A stretch of 12,441 nucleotides of DNA from Gammaproteobacteria bacterium (GCA_013817465.1 JACDCP010000060.1:1-12441), one strand, 5' to 3'. Counted from the first letter of the stretch, positions 1 to 6,611 are shown. Notes: generated by a model not told the origin, from the letters alone. Numbers and translations: made by a program.

Positions 1-854
1 ATTCAGGACAGACCTGGAGGATGCCGTTTACACCGCATCGGGATGGCACTGCGACCGAGCATGGTTTCGTTTCCCTCTTTTCGTTGAACGATACCGTCGG
101 CGCCTTGTGGCTCGACGGCCGGGAAATGAGCGGCAGCGGTCATGCAATGCACGGCTCGGCGGACGAAGCCATGAGCCTGCGCGCCGCATTGCTAACGCCG
201 CACGGAGGCACGACGGGCGACTGGCTCATCGACGATCGCGTCTGCGATTGCTGCCAGACCGATACCGCGGTGACGCCGGACGGAATTGTCGCTGTGTATC
301 GCAACCGGACTGAAGACGAGCTGCGCGACATCTCACTGGTACGCTTCGATGGAAAAACCTGGAGCAGACCACGGCAGATCGCCGAAGACGGCTGGCGGAT
401 CGCCGGCTGTCCGGTGAATGGGCCGGCGGTTACCGCCCGCGATGAACGCGTCGGCGCAGCCTGGTTTACGGCGGCCGATGGCGCGAGCCGCGTATATTTC
501 GCGCAGTCCAGTGATTCCGGCAAGACTTTTGGCGAGCGCGTCCGCGTGGATGCAGGTGCGCCGCTCGGTCGCGTCGACGTGGTGCTGCTCGACGACGGCG
601 CAATCGTGAGCTGGCTCGGACAAACTGAGCAGGGCGATGCGGAAATACGGCTGCGCAGGATCGATGCGGCGAGCGAAGCCGGCGACGCGCTCGTGCTGAC
701 GGGCACTTCCGCCGCGCGCTCGTCGGGATTTCCGCAAATGGTGCTCAGCGCCGATCGACTGGTGCTGGCATGGACCGAGACGGCGACACCTTCCCGGGTG
801 CACACGGCCGTGCTGCCGGTTTCTCGCAAAAAAAAGGAGCCTGGAAACCTGTGA
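1..854 (+). CDS. Sialidase-fold BNR/Asp-box protein, 3' part of gene (5' end outside window)
   Basis: The frame is open from the first full codon (3-5) to TGA at 852-854. The residues before the first ATG (21) read S-G-Q-T-W, the end of an Asp box, so that ATG is probably internal and the gene starts upstream. A second Asp box, SSDSGKTF, lies at 507-530, as expected of a beta-propeller. The segment RDGTATEHGF (about 42-71) and the cysteine cluster VCDCCQTD (240-263) resemble conserved blocks of bacterial 'sialidase family' proteins with no proven sialidase activity. The role of the CDCC cysteines (metal, disulfide or haem contact) cannot be told from sequence. The protein is probably periplasmic, but its signal peptide is not visible. 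It is translationally coupled to the epimerase-like gene that follows (4-nt overlap), suggesting a shared role in modifying or sensing a carbohydrate-like substrate. The fold is fairly sure; the function is not. Confidence 0.8.
   Translation, partial: SGQTWRMPFTPHRDGTATEHGFVSLFSLNDTVGALWLDGREMSGSGHAMHGSADEAMSLRAALLTPHGGTTGDWLIDDRVCDCCQTDTAVTPDGIVAVYRNRTEDELRDISLVRFDGKTWSRPRQIAEDGWRIAGCPVNGPAVTARDERVGAAWFTAADGASRVYFAQSSDSGKTFGERVRVDAGAPLGRVDVVLLDDGAIVSWLGQTEQGDAEIRLRRIDAASEAGDALVLTGTSAARSSGFPQMVLSADRLVLAWTETATPSRVHTAVLPVSRKKKEPGNL
834..839 (+). promoter_or_regulatory. Shine-Dalgarno site that sets the GTG start at 851
   Basis: AAGGAG lies 11 nt before GTG 851, inside the last codons of the upstream gene. 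It is the only strong ribosome-binding sequence near the 5' end of the next gene, and a start at 851 puts the Tat signal at the N terminus. The in-frame ATG at 770 would add 27 residues in front of that signal. Confidence 0.7.
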
Positions 855-1981
855 CGATTTCCCGCCGCCGCTTTGTCGGCACGAGCTTTGGCGCCAGCTT
901 GCTGGCCTGGATGCCTTCGCTATGGCCGGCGTTTGCCGCTGGCGCAGCTTCCGGCCGCAAGCTGCGGATTCTGTTTCTGGGCGGCACCGGCTTTCTCGGG
1001 CCGCATACCGTGCGCGCCGCGCTCGAATGCGGTCACGAGCTGACACTGTTCAATCGCGGCAAGACCGCCCCCGATATGTTTGCGGATCTCGAGCATCTGC
1101 GCGGCGATCGCGACGGCGACCTCGGCGCGCTCGCAGGCAAGCGCTGGGATGCGGTCATCGATACGTCGGGCTATGTGCCGAGGATCGTGACCGATTCGGC
1201 AAGCCTGCTCGCCGATGCGGTCGGCCAGTACGTTTTCATCTCGACCATCTCCGTTTATGCCAGCTCTGCCGAACCGGGCATGGATGAAAGCGCGCCTCTC
1301 GCCACGCTCGCCGACAAAACCGTCGAAGAGATCACGGGCGAGACTTACGGACCGCTCAAGGCACTGAGCGAACAAGCCGCAGAGCGCGCCATGCCGGGGC
1401 GCGTTACTGTCATCCGGCCCGGGCTAATCGTCGGGCCCGGCGACGAGACGGACCGCTTCACCTACTGGCCGGTACGCGTCGCCCGCGGCGGCGAGGTGCT
1501 GGCTCCAGGCAAACCGGACACGCCCGTGCAGTTCATCGATGTACGGGACCTCGGCGCGTGGATCGTGCATTGCCTCGAGGCGCGGGTGCTCGGCAGGTAC
1601 AATGCGCTTTCGCCTGCCGGCGAGCATTCTATGGGCGAACTGCTCGAAACGTGTCGGGATGCATCGGGCAACGAAGCTCGGTTCACCTGGGTGCCCGCCG
1701 ATTTTCTGGCTGCTCAAGGTATCGCGCCCTGGTCCGACATGCCGATGTGGTTACCGCCGGCCGGCGATTACGCCGGCTCCGGACTCATGAGTGCGGCGAA
1801 AGCCGTCGCAGCCGGACTCAGGTTTCGACCCCTTGAATCCACGGCCGCAGACACGCTGGCCTGGTGGCGTAACGAGCGCGGCGGCGAGGCCGAGTTGCGC
1901 GCGGGCATCGATGCGAAACGCGAGCAGGCCGTGCTTGCAGCCTGGCACGCTCATGAGAAAGCCGGCGACAGCGCGAAATGA
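851..1981 (+). CDS. Tat-exported NAD-dependent epimerase/dehydratase-like protein (extended SDR)
   Basis: The 376-residue protein starts at GTG 851. It opens with a twin-arginine signal (S4-R-R-R-F-V9), then a hydrophobic stretch to about residue 33. The Rossmann nucleotide-binding motif GGTGFLG is at 44-50 and begins the enzyme domain. The SDR catalytic pair is present as Y166-G-P-L-K170, with a serine-rich strand (FISTISVYAS) about 40 residues earlier where the catalytic Ser/Thr is expected. The family comprises NAD(P)-dependent sugar epimerases, dehydratases and reductases. Export folded with bound cofactor would explain the Tat signal. The gene's GTG overlaps the stop of the sialidase-fold gene (GTGA), so the two are probably co-translated and may act on the same sugar-like substrate. 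The exact reaction cannot be assigned. No intrinsic terminator is visible after the stop. Confidence 0.88.
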   Translation: MTISRRRFVGTSFGASLLAWMPSLWPAFAAGAASGRKLRILFLGGTGFLGPHTVRAALECGHELTLFNRGKTAPDMFADLEHLRGDRDGDLGALAGKRWDAVIDTSGYVPRIVTDSASLLADAVGQYVFISTISVYASSAEPGMDESAPLATLADKTVEEITGETYGPLKALSEQAAERAMPGRVTVIRPGLIVGPGDETDRFTYWPVRVARGGEVLAPGKPDTPVQFIDVRDLGAWIVHCLEARVLGRYNALSPAGEHSMGELLETCRDASGNEARFTWVPADFLAAQGIAPWSDMPMWLPPAGDYAGSGLMSAAKAVAAGLRFRPLESTAADTLAWWRNERGGEAELRAGIDAKREQAVLAAWHAHEKAGDSAK

Positions 1982-2028
1982 GCGCAAGAAAAACGCCGGC
2001 TGATTGTCAATCGCTTTGAACCCCCGGT

Positions 2029-2056
2029 TTGACTCGGGCGTCCAATTCGGTTAATT
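2029..2056 (+). promoter_or_regulatory. Possible sigma-70 promoter for the DUF885 gene
   Basis: The 117-nt gap before the DUF885 gene contains TTGACT (2029-2034), 16 nt, then TTAATT (2051-2056). The -35 is close to consensus and the -10 is poor. It is the best pair seen in the gap, and the gap itself suggests a separate transcription start. Weak evidence. Confidence 0.25.
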
Positions 2057-2098
2057 GACTGATCCCTTCTCTATTACGCCCATCCCGAAGAGGACCCT

Positions 2099-3949
2099 AT
2101 GCAGACACGGAATTCCCTTTATGCGCCGTTCGTCCTTGCCCTTGCAGGTCTCTTCGCCTGCACGCCGGATCGCCAGGACGAAGAAGACACCACGCCGCCG
2201 GATCCGCAGGCCGACACCGCGGCAGCAGACGAACAGGTCACCGAGGTCGTCGAAGCCTGGTTCGAAGATAACCTCGAGCTGAACCCGCTGAATGCGACCT
2301 TCATCGGCGATCACCGCTTCGACGATCGGCTCGCCAACGATATCGGCCCTGAATATCTGCAGAAATTCCGGGCCCTCGAAGAGAAGTATCTCGCCGAGAT
2401 CCGGCAAATCGACCCGGCGGACCTCGAAGGCCAGCAACTGCTGAGCCGTGAAATCTTCGAGCGCGATCGTATGGACGCGATCGAGAGCTTCCAGTACCCC
2501 GGTGAGCTGATTCCGATCAATCAATTCTTCAGCATGCCGAACCTGTTCGCGATGTTGGGCTCCGGCACGAGCGTGCAGCCGTTCAAGACCGTCGAAGATT
2601 ACGAGAACTTCCTCGGCCGCGCCGACGGGTTTGTCGTATGGATGAAGCAGGCGCGCACGAACATGCGCGAGGGCATGAAGCAGGGCATCGTCCAGCCGCG
2701 CGTGGTCATGGAAAAAACGCTTCCGCAGCTCGCAGCGCACGCTGTGGAGAATCCCGAGGACAGCATTTTCTATCGGCCGATCGCCGAGATGCCGGACACG
2801 TTCAGCGACGAGGACCGGCAGCGGCTCACCGAAACCTACGCCGCCGCGATCGAGAATCAGATCGTGCCGGCCTACCGGATGATGCACGACTTTATCCGGG
2901 ACGAATATCTACCCGCCGCGCGCGACACTGTGGGCCTGTCGGATCTGCCGAACGGCCGCGAATGGTACGCCTATCTGGTCGAGACAACTACGACGACCGA
3001 TCTGACGCCCGCCGAGATTCATCAGATCGGCCTGGACGAAGTCGCGCGCATCCACGGCGAAATGCGCAAGGTCATGGAGCAGGTCGGCTTCGAGGGCGAT
3101 CTCCCGGCCTTTTTCGAGTTTCTCGATACCGACGATCAGTTCTATTTCGACGACAAGGAAGCACTGCTCAGCGGCTATCGCTCGCTGCGTGATGACGTTG
3201 AAACGAAGACACTCGAGATCTTCAACGCCATGCCGAAGGCGGATTTCGAGATTCGTCCGGTGGAGCCGTTCCGCGAGCAGTCGGCGGCAGGCGGTTCCTA
3301 CATGGCTGCGACGCCGGATGGTTCGCGGCCCGGCGTCTTCTACGTGAACACTTATGACATGTCCGCGCGGCCGAAATGGGCGATGGAGTCGCTGTACCTG
3401 CACGAGGCCGTGCCGGGGCACCATTTCCAGATCTCCATCCAGCGCGAGCTCGAGGAACTGCCGAGGTTCCGCCGGTTCGGCGGGTACACTGCGTACTCCG
3501 AAGGCTGGGGCCTGTATGCGGAATCGCTCGGCAAGGAGATCGGCGTCTACGAGGATCCGTACCAGTATTTCGGCGCGCTCGCCGCGGAGCTCTTCCGCTC
3601 CATCCGGCTGGTGGTCGACACGGGTCTGCACGCCAAGGGCTGGACGCGCGAGCAGGTGCTCGACTACATGTACGAGAATACCGCCATCAACGAAGCGCGC
3701 GCGGTTTCGGAAACGGAGCGCTACATTGCCATCCCGGGCCAAGCGCTCGCCTACAAGATCGGCGAGCTCAAGATCGCCGAGTTGCGCCAGCGCGCCGAGG
3801 AGGAGCTCGGCGAGGACTTCGACGTCAAGGAATTCCATGCCCAGGTGCTCGGCACCGGCGCGCTGCCGCTCGACGTGCTCGAGGCAAAAATCAACCGCTG
3901 GATCAACAGCGAGCAACGCGTCGCGGACGCGGGCGTCCCACTGGGCTGA
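2099..3949 (+). CDS. DUF885 family lipoprotein, predicted metallopeptidase-like hydrolase
   Basis: The 616-residue protein starts at ATG 2099 behind GAGGA (2090-2094). The N terminus is a short lipoprotein signal with the lipobox L-F-A-C at Cys21, followed by an acidic, Asp/Thr/Pro-rich linker to about residue 45. The rest matches DUF885 along its length. HEAVPGHH lies at 435-442 and YSEGWGLYAE begins at 466. The His, His and Glu of these motifs are the likely zinc ligands and catalytic acid, as in gluzincin-like peptidases. A C-terminal ETERYIAIPGQALAYKIG block is also typical. The length is normal and no lesion is seen. The protein is probably anchored in the outer or inner membrane facing the periplasm, where it may cleave peptides. 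The substrate is unknown. The truncated MBL-fold gene that starts 12 nt downstream may once have been its operon partner. Confidence 0.93.
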   Translation: MQTRNSLYAPFVLALAGLFACTPDRQDEEDTTPPDPQADTAAADEQVTEVVEAWFEDNLELNPLNATFIGDHRFDDRLANDIGPEYLQKFRALEEKYLAEIRQIDPADLEGQQLLSREIFERDRMDAIESFQYPGELIPINQFFSMPNLFAMLGSGTSVQPFKTVEDYENFLGRADGFVVWMKQARTNMREGMKQGIVQPRVVMEKTLPQLAAHAVENPEDSIFYRPIAEMPDTFSDEDRQRLTETYAAAIENQIVPAYRMMHDFIRDEYLPAARDTVGLSDLPNGREWYAYLVETTTTTDLTPAEIHQIGLDEVARIHGEMRKVMEQVGFEGDLPAFFEFLDTDDQFYFDDKEALLSGYRSLRDDVETKTLEIFNAMPKADFEIRPVEPFREQSAAGGSYMAATPDGSRPGVFYVNTYDMSARPKWAMESLYLHEAVPGHHFQISIQRELEELPRFRRFGGYTAYSEGWGLYAESLGKEIGVYEDPYQYFGALAAELFRSIRLVVDTGLHAKGWTREQVLDYMYENTAINEARAVSETERYIAIPGQALAYKIGELKIAELRQRAEEELGEDFDVKEFHAQVLGTGALPLDVLEAKINRWINSEQRVADAGVPLG

Positions 3950-3961
3950 CCGACGGCGGGG

Positions 3962-4138
3962 ATGCCGCGATTTCTGCTGCTCGCGCTTCCCCGCGCGGCG
4001 TTCAGCGCGGCGAGCTGTTCAGACGACGGCAATCTCGAGCTGACGTTTCTCGCTAACGAAGGCTTCCTGCTGCGCTCAGACGACACGGCTGTTCTGATTG
4101 ACGCCTTTGTGGTCGAATCGCACGCGAGCACTCTTTGA
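3962..4138 (+). pseudogene. N-terminal stub of an MBL-fold metallohydrolase (58 codons)
   Basis: ATG 3962 opens a 58-codon frame ending at TGA 4136-4138. It begins with a hydrophobic signal-like segment (MPRFLLLALPRAAFSAASC, possible lipobox Cys19). It then reads LELTFLANEGFLLRS and AVLIDAF. The pattern 'ANEGF(L/I)-x(5-9)-VLIDA' is the first beta-hairpin of metallo-beta-lactamase-fold hydrolases. Family members normally run about 250-300 residues and carry HxHxDH next, but here the frame stops before any metal ligand. The stop codon adjoins the palindrome at 4143-4161, so the rest was probably removed by a deletion or insertion ending at that repeat. A GGCGGGG run sits just before the ATG, so it may still be translated after the DUF885 gene, but it cannot be an active enzyme. 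Confidence 0.6.
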
Positions 4139-6326
4139 AAAAGGTGCCGGTGCCCGGCACCTGATTATTCTTGATTATTCTTCGCGGGTGAACTGGAGGC
4201 GTACTTTCGCCCGGTGCTCGATTGGCTGGCCGTTCTTGAGCTCGGGCCGGAACTGCCATTGCTCGACGGCTTCGATCGCGGCCCGGTCGAACCAGCCGCG
4301 GGACTTCGCGCCGGTGACCTCTATGGCGCGCGTCTGGCCTATTTCCGTGACAGTGAACTCGAGGTCGATCCAGCCATCGATGTCGCGGACCCAGGCGCGG
4401 CGCGGATACTCGGGCTCCACCATGCGCAGCATCTCGAGCTCTGATTTCGACGGAGCCGGTATCGACCTCGACACCGGCGCCCGCCTCGGGATTGGTCACC
4501 ATCTGCGTTGTGCTGGCAACGAGCACGGGCTCGCGGTCGCCGGTTTCCAGGGTGCCTGCAACTACGGTTTCGCTTTCCGGCCCGGCGAATGAAGCCGCTT
4601 CGTTCAATCCCGCTTCGGAAAGCGCCAACTCTTCCTGCAACGCCGCTGCGGCGAGCGCCAACTCCTCTTGCAGTGCCGCTTCGGTGAGTGCCGCCTCTTC
4701 ATTCAGCACGGCTTCTGCCGCAGCCGTTTGCCGCGCAACATTCGCGAGGGCCTCTCGTCGAGCTGTCAATGCTTCCTCTCGCGCGCCGAGCTCGTCCGCT
4801 TTGTTGAGCCAGCGCGCTGCAGCCGCGAAGTCCTCTCCGAGAATCGCTGCGTCCGATCTTTTAAGCAGCATATCGGCCAGCCGCTCGAGCCCGCTGGCGA
4901 CTTTTTCATCTTCCGGGTAATCGGCCCGAAGCGCGAGCAGATGGAACTCGGCGCTGTCGTTTTCCGACACAGTGAGGTTGCTCGCTTCCATTCGTTCATT
5001 CGCGAGCGCGAGACGGTCGTCGATCGCAAGCTGACTGCGGCGCTCGACCAACCGGGCGCGGGCAACCGCCAGATCGGCCGACCCCGGCGGCAGGAAGCGA
5101 GCAGCCAGATCGAGCTGCGCGCTCGCTCGCGACAAATCGTCGGGCTCGAACGCCAGATCTGTGGAGGCAATCAGCGACTTGCCGTGGTCCGCGAATGCGG
5201 CATTGACGAAGCGCATCGCCGGATGGTCGGGGCGAAGATCCCGGGCAAGGCGGCGCGCAGCCAGCGCGTCTTCGGGATCGTTCTTGCTCAGCGCCGTCTG
5301 CGCTTGCTGCAACAACACGCCCGTAATGGTGTCGAGGCCGGCCATGGCCTGAGAGTGCTCCGGCTCGATCTCCAGCACGCCAAGATAATGATCGAGCGCA
5401 TTGTCTTGCGCTGGCGAGATATAACGGCTTTCTCGCAATGCCGCGCTCGCAGTAGCGAGCGCACGCTGAACGTCGCTCGGGGATTGCGCGCTGGCCGCAG
5501 CTCTCGTGGCCGGAGATGTAGAACCGTCAACCCGATCGCGCCAACCTGTTAGTTCGCTGCCTTGTAGCATGAGGGCCAGCGCGAAGGCGGCTACGAGTGC
5601 TGCCGCGACGCCGCCGATCAGTAACGGCTTGCGTGAGGCTCTGTTTGCCACCGGCAACGACGGTGCAATCCATACGGCCGGCAGCGACTTCGCAAGCGAG
5701 ACGCCGGCCTGCGTCTGCGCAAGCGATACATCTGGCCGTGGCTCGGCAAGCAATATGTCCGATCGCGGCTCCGACGGCAATACATCCGGCCGCGACCCTA
5801 CGAGCCATATATCCGACTGTGGTTCCGTGTTGTTCTCATCCCAGTCGGGTGGATCCTCAGGCGCAATTGGCACCTCGTGGTTGCCATCGGCGCCGCGCAG
5901 ATGCTGGCGCAGCGCACTCTGCACCTGCTGGCGCACCTGGTCGACAGACAGCGGCTTCAGCAGAATGCGATCGACCAGCCCGTCATTGAATAATTCGATC
6001 AGCGAAACCGCCTCATCGCGATCGCCCACGCCGACGATAACGAGATGCGGAAACTGTCGTTCGAGCCGACGCGCAAGAACCTGGAACGCCGCGCGCTCGT
6101 TTGCTGCGTCGGTGACCAGCACGCCCACATTTCGTTCGGTCAGCATGTCGATCGCGAGTGCCGTTCGGCGCGCGTGCTGCACGGGATGCGCACCCTCGAG
6201 CGCGGTTTCCACGTCGGAAATGAGCTCACCGTCGCGGCTCAGGATCAGAACCTCGGCGTCGCACGCAAGCGCATTCGACTGAGGACGCGAGTTATCGCTG
6301 AACCCTGTGACGAGATGTACCGACAT
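4053..6326 (-). CDS. Receiver-TM-helical-TonB_C membrane protein, downstream paralogue, frameshifted before the TonB domain
   Basis: As read, the frame runs 757 codons from ATG 6324-6326 to 4053. Only about the first 628 residues are in register. The domains are: receiver-like (about 24-143; D32 in the acidic pocket, phospho-acceptor-like D73 in VLVTDA, K124 in LLKP, no Thr/Ser where beta-4 ends, IVGVGD); a repetitive cytoplasmic linker (171-224); one TM helix (about 234-254); a TPR-like helical region (about 280-530); and a Glu/Ala coiled-coil linker (539-582). Near 4441 a 2-nt loss relative to the sister gene throws the TonB domain out of frame; repaired, the gene would end at 4175 with 717 residues. 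The out-of-frame tail reads antisense through the terminator and into the MBL stub. It resembles the upstream paralogue closely throughout. No ribosome-binding site is clear, and the only usable ATG lies on a 14-bp duplication. It is either a real pseudogene or a sequencing indel. Confidence 0.82.
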   Translation of the reverse strand: MSVHLVTGFSDNSRPQSNALACDAEVLILSRDGELISDVETALEGAHPVQHARRTALAIDMLTERNVGVLVTDAANERAAFQVLARRLERQFPHLVIVGVGDRDEAVSLIELFNDGLVDRILLKPLSVDQVRQQVQSALRQHLRGADGNHEVPIAPEDPPDWDENNTEPQSDIWLVGSRPDVLPSEPRSDILLAEPRPDVSLAQTQAGVSLAKSLPAVWIAPSLPVANRASRKPLLIGGVAAALVAAFALALMLQGSELTGWRDRVDGSTSPATRAAASAQSPSDVQRALATASAALRESRYISPAQDNALDHYLGVLEIEPEHSQAMAGLDTITGVLLQQAQTALSKNDPEDALAARRLARDLRPDHPAMRFVNAAFADHGKSLIASTDLAFEPDDLSRASAQLDLAARFLPPGSADLAVARARLVERRSQLAIDDRLALANERMEASNLTVSENDSAEFHLLALRADYPEDEKVASGLERLADMLLKRSDAAILGEDFAAAARWLNKADELGAREEALTARREALANVARQTAAAEAVLNEEAALTEAALQEELALAAAALQEELALSEAGLNEAASFAGPESETVVAGTLETGDREPVLVASTTQMVTNPEAGAGVEVDTGSVEIRARDAAHGGARVSAPRLGPRHRWLDRPRVHCHGNRPDARHRGHRREVPRLVRPGRDRSRRAMAVPARAQERPANRAPGESTPPVHPRRIIKNNQVPGTGTFFKECSRAIRPQRRQSEQPCRLSAAGSLR
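4138..4161 (-). terminator. Intrinsic terminator after the downstream REC-TonB paralogue; palindromic repeat copy 1
   Basis: GGTGCCGG (4143-4150), loop TGC, CCGGCACC (4154-4161) form a perfect 8-bp GC-rich stem. On the minus strand the stem is followed by five T (complement of 4138-4142), a classic rho-independent layout 13 nt after the repaired stop of the minus-strand gene. On the plus strand the stem is followed by a T-rich but interrupted stretch, so it might work weakly in both directions. The same palindrome recurs at 6572-6596, suggesting a dispersed REP-like element used as a terminator. Confidence 0.72.
4162..4181. repeat. 10-bp tandem duplication across the stop codon
   Basis: TGATTATTCT occurs twice head to tail (4162-4171 and 4172-4181). 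The second unit contains the minus-strand stop TAA (4175-4177) of the TonB frame. It looks like replication slippage between the gene end and the terminator. Confidence 0.85.
4175..4441 (-). other. Displaced TonB C-terminal domain of the frameshifted paralogue
   Basis: Read from GAG at 4441-4439 to TAA at 4177-4175, this frame gives a complete TonB C-terminal domain: PEYPRRAW, DIDGWIDLEFTVTEIG, GWFDRAAIEAVEQWQF and a final LQFTREE. It is nearly identical to the end of the intact upstream paralogue. It lies in the +1-shifted frame relative to the rest of its gene and has no start site of its own that I can see. Intact codons despite the shift suggest that the indel is recent or an artefact. 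Confidence 0.85.
4581..4712 (-). repeat. 33-bp x4 tandem repeat encoding an 11-residue coiled-coil unit
   Basis: Four in-frame 33-bp units encode residues 539-582: AVLNEEAALTE, AALQEELALAA, AALQEELALSE and a diverged AGLNEAASFAG. The 11-residue period with Leu/Ala at fixed places fits a hendecad helix or coiled coil between the helical region and the TonB domain. The upstream paralogue has a plain Ala/Gly/Glu-rich linker at this point. Confidence 0.88.
5655..5816 (-). repeat. 27-bp x6 tandem repeat encoding a 9-residue unit in the cytoplasmic linker
   Basis: Six in-frame 27-bp units encode residues 171-224: SDIWLVGSR, PDVLPSEPR, SDILLAEPR, PDVSLAQTQ, AGVSLAKSL and PAVWIAPSL. The shared pattern is (S/P)-D-(I/V)-x-L-x3-R, with the last two units most diverged. 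It sits between the receiver-like domain and the TM helix. The sister protein has an unrelated, shorter linker there. Confidence 0.88.
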
Positions 6327-6338
6327 AGATGTACCGAC
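6313..6338. repeat. 14-bp-period tandem duplication spanning the start codon
   Basis: AGATGTACCGAC occurs at 6313-6324 and again at 6327-6338. On the minus strand the junction between the units creates the ATG (6326-6324) of the downstream paralogue. The inner unit matches the untranslated leader of the upstream paralogue (8579-8600), so the duplication appears specific to this copy. Confidence 0.85.
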
Positions 6339-6383
6339 TTATTGTTATTATTCGGTCGCACATCCGGGCTGCGAGCGCGGCCG

Positions 6384-6411
6384 AATGTAACATATTCCCA
6401 CCGCACGGCAA
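6384..6411 (-). promoter_or_regulatory. Candidate promoter of the downstream REC-TonB paralogue
   Basis: On the minus strand TTGCCG (6411-6406), 16 nt, then TACATT (6389-6384) preceded by TGT form an extended -10 promoter, 57 nt before the ATG. It would let this gene be transcribed apart from its upstream sister. Each hexamer matches the sigma-70 consensus at 4 of 6 positions. The rest of the 285-nt gap (6327-6611) holds only the hairpins listed at 6558-6596 and no gene I can support. Confidence 0.4.
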
Positions 6412-6557
6412 TCTTTGGGCGTAACCGGCGTTTTCCCGGGTGCTGCCCGCTTACGATCCGGAAACTGCCGCTCTGCACACCCAGCGAATAGCAGCCAGGG
6501 AGCCTTTCGGCCGACAAGCCGCGCCTGAGTCGTTCGCACAGCACGGCTCGGAGACAG

Positions 6558-6596
6558 CCGGTCGTGTGCGACCGGGTGCCGGTGCCCGGCATCCGG
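6558..6596. repeat. Two overlapping hairpins, including palindromic repeat copy 2
   Basis: The first hairpin is CCGGTCG (6558-6564), loop TGTG, CGACCGG (6569-6575), a perfect 7-bp stem. The second is an 11-bp stem at 6572-6582/6586-6596 with one mismatch or wobble and the same TGC loop and core as the palindrome at 4143-4161. They share 6572-6575, so both cannot form fully at once. The second lies 15 nt after the stop of the upstream paralogue, like the copy after its sister, but no T-run follows, so termination here is doubtful. Confidence 0.65.
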
Positions 6597-6611
6597 TTAC
6601 GGCATCTGTTT

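Noticed and set aside
770..850. ATG start at 770 for the epimerase-like protein
   Set aside because: It would add 27 residues ahead of the twin-arginine signal and lies inside the upstream gene without a good ribosome site; GTG 851 has AAGGAG 11 nt before it.
1982..2028. Terminator after the epimerase-like gene
   Set aside because: Short inverted repeats (GCCGGC pairs, GATTG-CAATC) are present, but none has a strong stem followed by a T-run.
2051..3916. Long minus-strand open frames opposite the DUF885 gene
   Set aside because: They are mirror frames of a clear DUF885 coding sequence in GC-rich DNA, rich in Arg/Leu/Val, with no family signal.
4668..5552. Plus-strand 294-codon open frame opposite the downstream REC-TonB paralogue
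   Set aside because: Antisense shadow; the minus-strand frame matches its paralogue throughout, while this one has no recognisable domain.
5655..5816. CRISPR-like array
   Set aside because: The 27-bp units are directly abutting with no unique spacers and keep an open protein frame, so they are a coding minisatellite.
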